A stretch of DNA of 45,497 nucleotides from Armatimonadota bacterium (GTDB lineage: Bacteria > Armatimonadota > Hebobacteria > CAIYQO01): the NCBI GenBank assembly GCA_020060775.1, contig JAGUZN010000402.1, forward strand, positions 1-45,497. The letters run 5' to 3'. The stretch's first letter is position 1. Each line of letters starts with the position of its first letter. The position numbers and the translations under genes were made by a program. The notes under the pieces are model-generated. The model was not told the DNA's origin. It saw only the letters and a program-made list of their open reading frames with translations, and made no database searches. Positions 16,481 through 25,046 of this stretch are shown here, piece after piece.

Positions 16481-19400
16481 TTATCGCTGCTCCAGTACGA
16501 TCATCCGGTAGTTCCACGCCGTCATCGGGAACACGACCTCGTCCCCCTCAACGCGCGCGACCTCGTCCGGTTTCGCATAGAACACCGCGGTATTCGTCTC
16601 CTGACCATCTTTGTCCTTCTCGGTCTCCACCCGAAAACCGGTAGAGTGTACGGCATTGCTGGCCGTGACGCCCTGCGGACCGTCAAATCCCAGCGCCTTC
16701 CAGTCCAGCTTGATGCGCATCTCGCCCTGCGAATCGCTGTGATTATAGAAGATGCAAACCACCTTGCGATACCGCGTTTTCTGCTCCGCGCTCATCCCCG
16801 AGAAAATGCTGAAGCTCTTCATTGGCAGGTTGTCGATCTGGTCGTGCCGGAACACATAGAAGCTGGCGTAGAACTCCTTGTGCGGAGGCGTCACAGCCTT
16901 CTGCTCAAAGTAGGGCACAAACACGTAGAACGGGCTGAAGAGTTGGTGCTTGTCGATCGCATCCCAGCAGCGCTTGCCCGCCTGGTCCAAAATCCCCGAC
17001 TGATTCTTCCCGAAGATCCATCCCAGCGGATAATTGTCGTGCAGCAGGAAGAGCCCCTGCAGGTGGTCCATTAAGTTGGCGGCGCCGCCCATCTGCTTGG
17101 CCTCGTCCCAGCCCATGCGTCCCTGCCCCATGAACCAGCTGCGCTGGCCGGTGATGTTGAAGCCCATGTACTGTGCGCGGAAGATTTCCGGGGTCAGTAC
17201 GCCGACATACGTCGGGTGGCTCGGCCCGATGATGCTATTGAAATTCTCGCCATCCACCAGGTCGGTGCCGAACTGCACGTATGCCGTATTCATCATGCCC
17301 GAAGTATGCATGCCGATCCAGGCGAACGGATACCAGCGCACCATGATGTTGTACATGCGCTTACAGATATCGCGCGCCCCCAAGAACGGCGCGATACCCA
17401 CCCGCGTGCCATCCGGCTTCACGTACCCGGCGCCCGCATAGACATTGCTCGACGGCATTTCGTTCGGCGTATCGTAATACCAGCTCTGGTACGGATACTC
17501 ATTATGCATGGCGTTCCAGTGCCGCCACACGAAATAATCGCGGAAGCTCTTCGAGGCATGCGTGGTAGTGACCACACCCTTCAGACGCGTGCCCGCGCTG
17601 GCCAACCACTCGTCGCCGAAGTTCTGTCCATCCGGATTATCCACCCGTACTGCACCGGTGGTGATGTAGCAGCGCGTGAGCCAGGAGTACCGTGACAGAT
17701 CACGCTCGGCAGCGGTGTAATTATATCCCTTGGCAACCCAGGTGCTCGGACGCCACCCGCCTTTGAACCCGTAGTCCGGCGCGGCAAGGAATTCCTGACC
17801 GTTCGGATACCAATACCCGCCGACACTGCCTTCCATTCCCCAGTACAACGGGTCATCGCCGGTCTGCCACAGCTTCGGGCGGGTCGGCGTCGCGTTGAAC
17901 CCGAAGGCAATGCTGTGCGATTTGGCAAACGTCGTGGGCGTATCGATCATCACGATGCGAATCGTGCCCCCCTCCGCGCCGGGGATCACCCGCACCACCT
18001 TGGTGGCATCTTTTACGAAGAAGTAACCATCGGTCTCGCACAACCACTGAATGCCGCCGATGCCGTTGCCCAGCCAGATCGGCGCATTCGCTCCCTCGTA
18101 GGCATGGATCGCCCCGGTGTTCGTCAGACCGTAATCATAAGCGTTCATCACGTCGGTGAACTCCGGCGTGATCGGAATATCCAGCGTGAGCTCGCTGATC
18201 GTCACCGGCTTGTCGCCGGCGGGCACGATGGTCAGCGTGTTCCACACCAGCCCGTCGTACTCCGCCCAAAAGTCGTTCTGCAGTTGCACGTCTCCCGCGC
18301 CAATGGTGCGCACACCCTCCACGCGTATCGGGGACTGCTTCCGCCAGGTGCTCTCCGTCACCTGGGCGGTGGCGCTCGAGAGCACCGTCCCGTCAGCGGT
18401 TTTCGCCGTCACCGTCATCGGCGCGCGCAATAACTTGCGCCCCTGTGTCTCAATCTGTTCGGGGAACAACAACTTGCTGAAGTGATAGCGGCGTCCCCAG
18501 CAGTCCACCGTATCGCCGTTGACCTGCATATCGGTCCATGGGTACGGCGCCGCGCGCTCGTCATCCGCCCCTAGGGTGTTATTCCACCAAGCCGGCAACG
18601 GCGCATGCGCGTATAGAGTCTTCGCCGTGCCGACCACCGTGTCGTTCATGGTGAAACGATAGGCAATCTCATAATTGCCCACCGGCCAATCCTTCGTCGA
18701 AACCTCGTCGCGCACGTGGAAGTCCGGTAAAGTATACGCATGCTTATATACATTTTTCCCGGTTTTCTTATCCGTGATGAACAGTTGTGCGCGAACCTCC
18801 TTCACCGGAAATTCTGAAAGGTACTCGAAATTGTTTTCGCAGACGATGAGGTCGCGTGAGCGATACTTGCGCACATAAATTTCCGGTTCGTACGTCCGGC
18901 GCACCGGCCACCCCTGCGCGAAATACTCCTGTCCGCTCTCCGCATCGACCACCTGAAACGTCACCGTATGCGTCACGAAATCCGTAATGGTTCCGGTGAA
19001 ATTGATCACGCGGCGGGCGTTCGGCTGCAACGCTTCCTGTCGTTCGCCGCGCACCGCGCCGGAGTTCGACCCCAGCAGCGCCTTGAGCGTCACCGGGCGA
19101 TCGGTGGCGTTCACCAGCGTGGCTTTGATATCCACCTTCCCCTGGTTCAACGGGCCGACATGGTCCAATCGGACGACCACCCCCGACGGCCCCGCCAGCG
19201 TCATCGCGCCCGCGGGATTCGGGCCTTCGCGCTCCAATACCCGCTCGCCGGTCGCCGGATCGTACACGCCAAACGTCCATGCGTGATTCTCGTCCATCTC
19301 CTGTCGCCACCCGCGCAGCATATTCATCCGGATCGTCTTGCCCGGCTCCGGCATGCCGACGTTGAGATCCTTCCAGGCAATCGCCGCTTCTAGCCACCAC

Positions 19401-20629
19401 CCTGTATCGGTCAGACGCGATTTGCAGGTGATCTTCGGGTCCCACGCCAGCGGCAGAAATTCGTAGGTGATATCGCTGCCATTGATGTAAATCTTCTTCT
19501 CTTCCCCTTGAGGATATCCATCCATAAAGGTGAGCTTGATATTGTCATCCATCACCAACGCTTCGTCATGCTTGCCCAGCGTCCGCTTGAGCATCGCCAC
19601 CACCAGTTGCGTCTGCCCGGCGATGCGCGCCGGCGGCGGACTGTGGTGGGCGACATACAGGTTGTCCGCATCGTAGGTGAGGTAGAAAACGCTCTGGTCG
19701 GCGGCCATGCTCGCCGGACCTGGGATAATATACTGGTGGTCCGCGCCGACGCTCACCAGTCCGGTGATGCGGGCGGCAGTCGCCCACTCCTCCGGGTTGA
19801 TGACGCCGTCGATCGTCACCGGGCTCTTGCATTGCACGGCGGTCAGATGCGCTGGCGGCTGCACCCCGATATCCAGGTGCCACTGGCTGATCTGCGCCGG
19901 TACCAACGGCCGGTCGTACGCGGTCACCTGCAACAAATCCTTATTCTCACCCGGACCCTTGCCAACCTGACCGAGGACGACTTTGCTCACTCCGGTGAGG
20001 CCAGCGTACTTGCCTGATCCCAGCGGTGTGCCGTCCCAGTGCAGCGTAGCCGTGCCCTCCGCCAGGTTGACCGCCAGCGTATGCACGCCGTCCAGCGTGG
20101 CAGTCGGAGTGACCGCAATCACTGCTGAATCGCCGCTGTGCACCACCAGTTTCCCCTGGCCATCCGTCGCCAGTTCCAGCGCCCCCTCTTTCCCCTCGAA
20201 CCGGACCAGCGTTTCGCGCAGGCCGCTGTCCGCCTTCCACCCCCGCCCGCGCACGGCGAGCAGAATACTCGCCGACTGCAGGTCGAACGGCTTGCCGATC
20301 GCATACGTTACCGCGCAATCATCGCTCCCCGTGGGAAACAGGCGATAGATATTCCCCCAGCTCGTCGGTTCATTCTTATACTTCGCCGACCCGGCCGAGC
20401 GCGACACCGCCCGTTCCGACAGCGCTGTGCCCTTGATCCGTTCATCGCCCGTCAGCAGTGCGGTAAACTCGGGGATCTCATACAGCATCTTGTAGTTCTG
20501 TTCTCCGCCGGGCACGACTTCAGTTTTGAACAGGAAGCTCGGCTTCGCCTCAGCCGCAACGGCCACGGTCATCGTCAACCCGCTGATCACTACGGCACAG
20601 CACAGTGCAAACAGGGTGGTCAAGCGCAT
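16481..20629 (-). CDS. Giant secreted glycoside-hydrolase-like protein, paralog P2
   Basis: 1382 residues. A signal peptide (about 1-26, VAVAAEAK) is followed by a LamG/concanavalin-like domain (about 75-270), a CBM9-like domain (about 285-480, TIDGVINPEEW), Ig-like sandwiches, the conserved CWGRRY (near 711) and EYDGLVW motifs, WLGNGIGGIQW, and a barrel-like domain (about 930-1200) with the shared acidic set: YYDT (Asp1053), His1108 in GMHTSG, and VDGE (Glu1128). A C-terminal beta domain closes the protein. Start: the ATG at 20629 has AAGGAG at ideal spacing; the longer frame to 20710 runs into the promoter. A promoter-like pair with an inverted repeat in its spacer lies at 20701-20730. Probably secreted or surface-attached and active on a complex glycan; the label DUF6067/GH123-like is from memory. 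Confidence 0.87.
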   Translation of the reverse strand: MRLTTLFALCCAVVISGLTMTVAVAAEAKPSFLFKTEVVPGGEQNYKMLYEIPEFTALLTGDERIKGTALSERAVSRSAGSAKYKNEPTSWGNIYRLFPTGSDDCAVTYAIGKPFDLQSASILLAVRGRGWKADSGLRETLVRFEGKEGALELATDGQGKLVVHSGDSAVIAVTPTATLDGVHTLAVNLAEGTATLHWDGTPLGSGKYAGLTGVSKVVLGQVGKGPGENKDLLQVTAYDRPLVPAQISQWHLDIGVQPPAHLTAVQCKSPVTIDGVINPEEWATAARITGLVSVGADHQYIIPGPASMAADQSVFYLTYDADNLYVAHHSPPPARIAGQTQLVVAMLKRTLGKHDEALVMDDNIKLTFMDGYPQGEEKKIYINGSDITYEFLPLAWDPKITCKSRLTDTGWWLEAAIAWKDLNVGMPEPGKTIRMNMLRGWRQEMDENHAWTFGVYDPATGERVLEREGPNPAGAMTLAGPSGVVVRLDHVGPLNQGKVDIKATLVNATDRPVTLKALLGSNSGAVRGERQEALQPNARRVINFTGTITDFVTHTVTFQVVDAESGQEYFAQGWPVRRTYEPEIYVRKYRSRDLIVCENNFEYLSEFPVKEVRAQLFITDKKTGKNVYKHAYTLPDFHVRDEVSTKDWPVGNYEIAYRFTMNDTVVGTAKTLYAHAPLPAWWNNTLGADDERAAPYPWTDMQVNGDTVDCWGRRYHFSKLLFPEQIETQGRKLLRAPMTVTAKTADGTVLSSATAQVTESTWRKQSPIRVEGVRTIGAGDVQLQNDFWAEYDGLVWNTLTIVPAGDKPVTISELTLDIPITPEFTDVMNAYDYGLTNTGAIHAYEGANAPIWLGNGIGGIQWLCETDGYFFVKDATKVVRVIPGAEGGTIRIVMIDTPTTFAKSHSIAFGFNATPTRPKLWQTGDDPLYWGMEGSVGGYWYPNGQEFLAAPDYGFKGGWRPSTWVAKGYNYTAAERDLSRYSWLTRCYITTGAVRVDNPDGQNFGDEWLASAGTRLKGVVTTTHASKSFRDYFVWRHWNAMHNEYPYQSWYYDTPNEMPSSNVYAGAGYVKPDGTRVGIAPFLGARDICKRMYNIMVRWYPFAWIGMHTSGMMNTAYVQFGTDLVDGENFNSIIGPSHPTYVGVLTPEIFRAQYMGFNITGQRSWFMGQGRMGWDEAKQMGGAANLMDHLQGLFLLHDNYPLGWIFGKNQSGILDQAGKRCWDAIDKHQLFSPFYVFVPYFEQKAVTPPHKEFYASFYVFRHDQIDNLPMKSFSIFSGMSAEQKTRYRKVVCIFYNHSDSQGEMRIKLDWKALGFDGPQGVTASNAVHSTGFRVETEKDKDGQETNTAVFYAKPDEVARVEGDEVVFPMTAWNYRMIVLEQR

Positions 20630-20700
20630 AATTATCTCCTTCTGGCGTTGAGCATGTTCAGATACAGGGGCGAATATGGGGAACAAGTAACGATACGGGT

Positions 20701-20730
20701 ATTGTACCATACGGCGAAATGCCGTAACAA
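20701..20730 (-). promoter_or_regulatory. P2 promoter with operator-like inverted repeat
   Basis: On the minus strand TTGTTA (20725-20730) and TACAAT (20701-20706) are 18 bp apart, a fair sigma-70 pair about 70 bp upstream of the P2 start. The spacer and edge of the -35 hold a perfect inverted repeat, TACGGC-GAAAT-GCCGTA (20710-20726), placed where a repressor would block RNA polymerase. A further TACGG lies at 20694-20698, 16 bp from the one at 20710, the same spacing as at the P4 promoter. Confidence 0.55.
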
Positions 20731-20743
20731 GTGAGCGTTCTCC

Positions 20744-20776
20744 GCGGGAGCAGGGGCATCGTGCGCCTGCTCCCGC
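20744..20776 (-). other. Hairpin after P3
   Basis: GCGGGAGCAGG (20744-20754) pairs perfectly with CCTGCTCCCGC (20766-20776), extended by GC/GC inside. It begins 12 bp past the P3 stop on the minus strand and lacks a T run. Because P2 has its own promoter-like pair just downstream, this may mark a transcript end. Confidence 0.6.
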
Positions 20777-20788
20777 ATAGTCAACCGA

Positions 20789-23700
20789 TCATTCCATCGT
20801 GAAAATGACCATCTGATAGTCGTACGGCATCAACGGCATCACCAGCTCGCCGTCCTCGATGCGCGCGTAAAAGGCCGGGTTCGGCCGATAGTCGCACTGG
20901 TAGTCATGCCAGATATTCGGGTTGCCATGCTTGTACGTGGTCAATTCGTGACCCGTATTTTTCACGATCACCCGCGAAAGATCAGCATAACCGAGCTTCG
21001 CCCAGTCAAGCTTCACCCGTTGTTCGCCCTTGGCCGTCGAGTCATTGTAGAAAATGCCGATAGCCGTGTCGGTGAAGTCGTTCACATAAAATGTCACAAA
21101 CTGATTCTCCGGCAACTGGCAGATCGTCTGCTCCCAGTACGGCTTCATCTTGAAGTTCGGGCCAAAGCCCACCTTCTCCAGCGCCCGCTCCACGCGGACC
21201 CAGTACTCATGCGGCGCATACGAAGCCCATAACGTGCAGTCGTGCAACAGCGTCATGCCTATGATGTGATCGACCATGTACGGCCCGGCTTTGCGCATGC
21301 CGTCATACGACCACATGCCTGACCGGGTAAACTGATAGAGAAAGTCCGTGACAAAGCCGAAGTTATGTCCCATCATCTCCGCCCGGTACGTATCGGGACG
21401 GATCTTGCCCAGGTAATCCGGCTTGTCCTGGGTGAGCATGTTGATGGTGCATTCACCCTCGACAAAGTAATCGCAGAAGCCCATGTACGCCATATTCACC
21501 AGCCCGGAATTGTGGAACTTAATCACCGCATCCGGGTGACGCGATTTCACCATGGTGTACAGACGCTTGGCGATTTCGCGATTGCCCAGGCTGGCCTTCG
21601 CCGCCACCCACGTGCCGTCACGGCGCTGATACCCACAACTGCCGAAACGGTTAAGGCCGTTCGCTTCATTGGAGACATCATAGTACAATCCGGCAAATGG
21701 ACTGTTCTCATACAACTTCCAGTACTGCCAGACGAAGTAATCCTGGAAGGATTTCGAAGCCTGTGACACTTCGCCCGAACCCCGGTCATGTTCCGAGGCT
21801 GACCACTCATTGCCGAACTGTCTGAAGTCCGGCGTGGCGGTGTTGATGATCAGCGTCGTCACGTAAGGGGAGTTATATTCCTTTGTATAGCGCTTCGAGA
21901 AATGCTTCGACGCCGCAAAGTCGCCCCGCATCTCATCGCGGATAAAGCCCGGCGCATCCTGATCCTTCCGATACCACCCTTTGGCTCCTGGCATGAACAT
22001 CTCGCCCGGCGGATACCAGGCATATCCCCATTGGACCGGCGTGTTGCGATGCGAACGGTCGGTCTTCTTCACCGGCGTTGCCACCAGCCCGAACGGCAAC
22101 GGCAGTGGCGTATCGAGGTGCGTCGGCTGATCAACGAAATTCACCGCCATCGTCGCCGTGCCCTGTTGATGCGTCACCTCAATCTCGCGGTTCACATCGG
22201 CCACATTCCAGTCGCCATCGCTCTCCGCCATCCACTGCAATCCGCCGATGGCATTGCCTACCCATACCGGGCGGTAGGAACCATTCCACCCCTCGGGCTG
22301 CAGCTTGCCCGTCGTGCGCAAGGAATAGTCGTAAGGATTGATGACGTCGGAGAACTCCTTGGTGTACGGTATGATGAGCTTCAGTCCGTTCACCCCGGTT
22401 TTCTTCGCATTGGTGACCTTCAGCGTGTTCCAGATGAAGCCGTCATACTCGATCCATAAGGTGTTCTGTAGCGTGTAATCCCCGATGGTCACCGTGCGAG
22501 TGCATTCCGCACGGGCATCAGTCACCTTCGTCCACTGGGCCTCCACCGTGCCGTTGGCATCGGTGAGCACCTTCCCCTCCGGCGTGGTGAGGTGCACGCG
22601 CATCGGCTCGCGCAGCAACTGGCGGCCCAACACCACCACCTTCTGCGGGAACAGTCCGCCCGCGAAATGATACTCGCGACCCCACACCCGCACGACGTCA
22701 TCCTTCACACGCACCGGCATGAACGGCGGCGGTACCTCCTCCGAAATGCCGATGGTATTCCCATACCACTCCGGCAGCGGCTGTTTATCGAAGGGCAGCG
22801 TCTTCGTCACCAGCGCTTTCCCCTTGCGCAACACCGTCGCCTGCGCCTCGTACTGGCCGACCGCAAGCTTGTTCACGTCCAGCAGCACATCCTGGAAATA
22901 ACCGGTGAGCTTGCTGATCTTTCGGGTGATCGCCGCTTTCCCGTTCTTCGTATTCACCAACTTCACCACGGCGGAAAGTTCGTGCAACGGATAATCGGAC
23001 AATCCGGTGAGGTCCATCTCAACCTTGAAAAACCCCGGCGTGGGATAGCTGCGCGAAGTAATGTCCAACCCCTGGCCGAGGAAGACCGGCAGTTCCATCG
23101 TGTAAATATTCGTGCCCGCATCCTCCGCCGTCAGCGTCACGCGGTTGGTGGTGAATTGCTTGATGCGCGCGCTGAATTCAAACGGCGTCGCACCGCCCGC
23201 CGGCACCGCAACGGTTTGCTCGCCGGTCACCTCGCCCGAATCGGACGACAGCGCCAGCTTCACCTGGCGGGCATTTTTCGCCGTGCTCACCACGCGGCCG
23301 CTGATCTGCAACTGCCCGTTGTTCGGGCGACCGATGGTATCCACCTGCACCGCCGTGCCCTCGGCGCCCTGGAATACAATACGGCCGGGCACGCCGAAAG
23401 AATACGCCCCGCTCAAGAACTCACGGTCTGGCTCCAGCCGCTCGCCCCACGTCCACGCATGCTGCTCGGCCTGCAGTTGTTGCCAGTAACGCTTGAAGTT
23501 AATGCCCCACTCAGTGCCGGGCTGCGGATTGGGGGCCTTGAAACTGTCCAGCGGAATGCGTGCCTCCGCACGCCAGCCCTTCTCCACATCGACCCGGTTT
23601 GCCTTCGCTTCCCACTTCGGCTCCCAGTTGATATCGATGCCCTTCAACACGCTCTCCGGCGCATAACCGCCGGTCGTGTAGTCGTACGTCGTATTGATGC

Positions 23701-24790
23701 CGTTCACCACCAGCCGGTAAAGATCGCCGTTGCGCCGCGGGATGAACACATCCACTTCAAACACATCGTCGTTGTCGACGGCCGCATCATGCGCGCCCTC
23801 CGTCGTTTTCAACAAACCACCCATGCCCGCGGTCATGTGCGGATCGTTCTTCACCTTCTCCGGCATCGCGCTGATCATCGCTACATACAGATTCTCATCA
23901 TCATAGGTCACGAAATAGCGCGTCTGGTCTTTCGCCAGCATGCGCGTGCCGCCATGCTCCAGTGTGCTGTGCACCATGCCCGTCACTTCGGCGGCATCAC
24001 GCCATTCCTCCAGATCGACTTCGCCGTCAATCGTGATCTTCCGCGTCGTCTTCACCACCGACACCGACCGGTTAACGGCAATGCGCGACTCGTCATACCA
24101 CGTCCGCGCCACTTCGCCGGCGCTCAACGCGCGCTTGTAAATGGCGAAACGGCTCATCAGGCGATTTTCCTGCGCCGCGCCTGGGCCCGCCTGCCCGAAG
24201 ATCGCCTCCGTAAAGGTGAGCTTTTCCGTGGAAAATGTCCCGGAACCAATGACGCGGGCATCCAGGTAAATCTTCGCCTGCCCTTCCCCGCACGTCACCA
24301 TAATCTGGTGGACCTTCGACATATCTGCCGGCAATGGCGCGGTGACCACCATCGGTGCGCCCTTCGCCCGTGTCAGCGTCAAGCGCAACTGCGCCCCGCC
24401 CGCGCGCTGTAACTCCAGCGTCGCATCCTTGCCGTTCAGGCGAAAGAAGACATCGGCCTCCTCACGCGTGATCGCCCAATCGCGCCCGATTACGCAGAAA
24501 GAAATGCTCCACTGCGCCGGAGTGAACGTCGCCGGCAGCGGATACATGATCGCCTGATCCGTCTTGCCGGTGAGCAAATACTGCGCATGCGCCCACTGCG
24601 TCGTCTCATCGACAATGGACGCCCCTCCCGGCAGCGCCTTTCCCTCCAATCCCTGCGGGATCACCGCTTTCAGCTTGGTGTAATCCCAGAGCGGCACTGC
24701 AAGGACCGTGTCCTCCTGCAGCGAAACCACCTGTGTCCAACCCAGTGAAGCCAGACACAACAAAGTGAGAAACCAACCTATTCGTGCCAT
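20789..24790 (-). CDS. Giant secreted glycoside-hydrolase-like protein, paralog P3
   Basis: 1333 residues with a short signal peptide (about 1-20, CLASLGWTQ), a LamG/concanavalin-like domain (about 75-250), a CBM9-like domain (about 260-480, TIDGEVDLEEW, with a Trp-rich end AWTWGERL), Ig-like sandwiches, the conserved VWGREY (near 702) and EYDGFIW motifs, WVGNAIGGLQW, and a barrel-like domain carrying LYYDV (Asp1038), His1093 in KFHNSG and VEGE (Glu1113). It is the closest relative of P2 by motif wording. Start: the ATG at 24790 follows GGGAGG; the reading frame stays open to 24907 only because it runs through an intergenic repeat whose translation gives GWKPALR, so longer annotations are artefacts. 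No strong promoter is visible upstream; co-transcription with P4 through the 256-bp repeat-bearing gap is possible. Confidence 0.87.
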   Translation of the reverse strand: MARIGWFLTLLCLASLGWTQVVSLQEDTVLAVPLWDYTKLKAVIPQGLEGKALPGGASIVDETTQWAHAQYLLTGKTDQAIMYPLPATFTPAQWSISFCVIGRDWAITREEADVFFRLNGKDATLELQRAGGAQLRLTLTRAKGAPMVVTAPLPADMSKVHQIMVTCGEGQAKIYLDARVIGSGTFSTEKLTFTEAIFGQAGPGAAQENRLMSRFAIYKRALSAGEVARTWYDESRIAVNRSVSVVKTTRKITIDGEVDLEEWRDAAEVTGMVHSTLEHGGTRMLAKDQTRYFVTYDDENLYVAMISAMPEKVKNDPHMTAGMGGLLKTTEGAHDAAVDNDDVFEVDVFIPRRNGDLYRLVVNGINTTYDYTTGGYAPESVLKGIDINWEPKWEAKANRVDVEKGWRAEARIPLDSFKAPNPQPGTEWGINFKRYWQQLQAEQHAWTWGERLEPDREFLSGAYSFGVPGRIVFQGAEGTAVQVDTIGRPNNGQLQISGRVVSTAKNARQVKLALSSDSGEVTGEQTVAVPAGGATPFEFSARIKQFTTNRVTLTAEDAGTNIYTMELPVFLGQGLDITSRSYPTPGFFKVEMDLTGLSDYPLHELSAVVKLVNTKNGKAAITRKISKLTGYFQDVLLDVNKLAVGQYEAQATVLRKGKALVTKTLPFDKQPLPEWYGNTIGISEEVPPPFMPVRVKDDVVRVWGREYHFAGGLFPQKVVVLGRQLLREPMRVHLTTPEGKVLTDANGTVEAQWTKVTDARAECTRTVTIGDYTLQNTLWIEYDGFIWNTLKVTNAKKTGVNGLKLIIPYTKEFSDVINPYDYSLRTTGKLQPEGWNGSYRPVWVGNAIGGLQWMAESDGDWNVADVNREIEVTHQQGTATMAVNFVDQPTHLDTPLPLPFGLVATPVKKTDRSHRNTPVQWGYAWYPPGEMFMPGAKGWYRKDQDAPGFIRDEMRGDFAASKHFSKRYTKEYNSPYVTTLIINTATPDFRQFGNEWSASEHDRGSGEVSQASKSFQDYFVWQYWKLYENSPFAGLYYDVSNEANGLNRFGSCGYQRRDGTWVAAKASLGNREIAKRLYTMVKSRHPDAVIKFHNSGLVNMAYMGFCDYFVEGECTINMLTQDKPDYLGKIRPDTYRAEMMGHNFGFVTDFLYQFTRSGMWSYDGMRKAGPYMVDHIIGMTLLHDCTLWASYAPHEYWVRVERALEKVGFGPNFKMKPYWEQTICQLPENQFVTFYVNDFTDTAIGIFYNDSTAKGEQRVKLDWAKLGYADLSRVIVKNTGHELTTYKHGNPNIWHDYQCDYRPNPAFYARIEDGELVMPLMPYDYQMVIFTME

Positions 24791-24865
24791 GTGGCGCCTC
24801 CCTATAAGTAGTAAAGGGGCAAAAGGCAATCCATAGCGTAATTGAGATTTCATGCTAATCGGTCG

Positions 24866-24947
24866 GAGCGCCGGCTTCCAGCCGGTCCCCACCAGCCTGG
24901 CGTCCATGGCTGCTGCCGGCGGTTCACCCGCAGTGCGTCATGGCATA
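24866..24947. repeat. Dispersed intergenic repeat, copy A
   Basis: About 80 bp beginning with the palindrome GCCGGCTTCCAGCCGG and running through CCACCAGCC, GGCGTCCATGG and TGCTGCCGGCGG to GCATA. Copy B (40237-40314) matches over most of its length with scattered differences, and a degenerate copy C lies at 36408-36472. It sits between P3 and P4 and creates false coding extensions on the minus strand. Confidence 0.75.
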
Positions 24948-24952
24948 TATTC

Positions 24953-24978
24953 CCTCCCCCTGTCGCAACAGGGGGAGG
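24953..24978. repeat. C/G-rich hairpin linked to repeat copy A
   Basis: CCTCCCCCTG (24953-24962) and CAGGGGGAGG (24969-24978) form a perfect stem with a 6-nt loop. The same arms recur beside repeat copy B (40182-40219), so it appears to be a module of the dispersed element. On the minus strand it falls 69 bp past the P4 stop and could end P4 transcripts, but there is no T run. Confidence 0.6.
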
Positions 24979-25046
24979 CAGGAGGGGGGGCTTCCGCTTT
25001 TGGCATCCCGCAAGGATGCCACTACCCACGCCGTCCACTCCGCCCA

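Noticed and set aside
22592..24412. 606-codon plus-strand open frame antisense to P3
   Set aside because: Arg/His-rich shadow of the P3 coding strand without ribosome site or domain.
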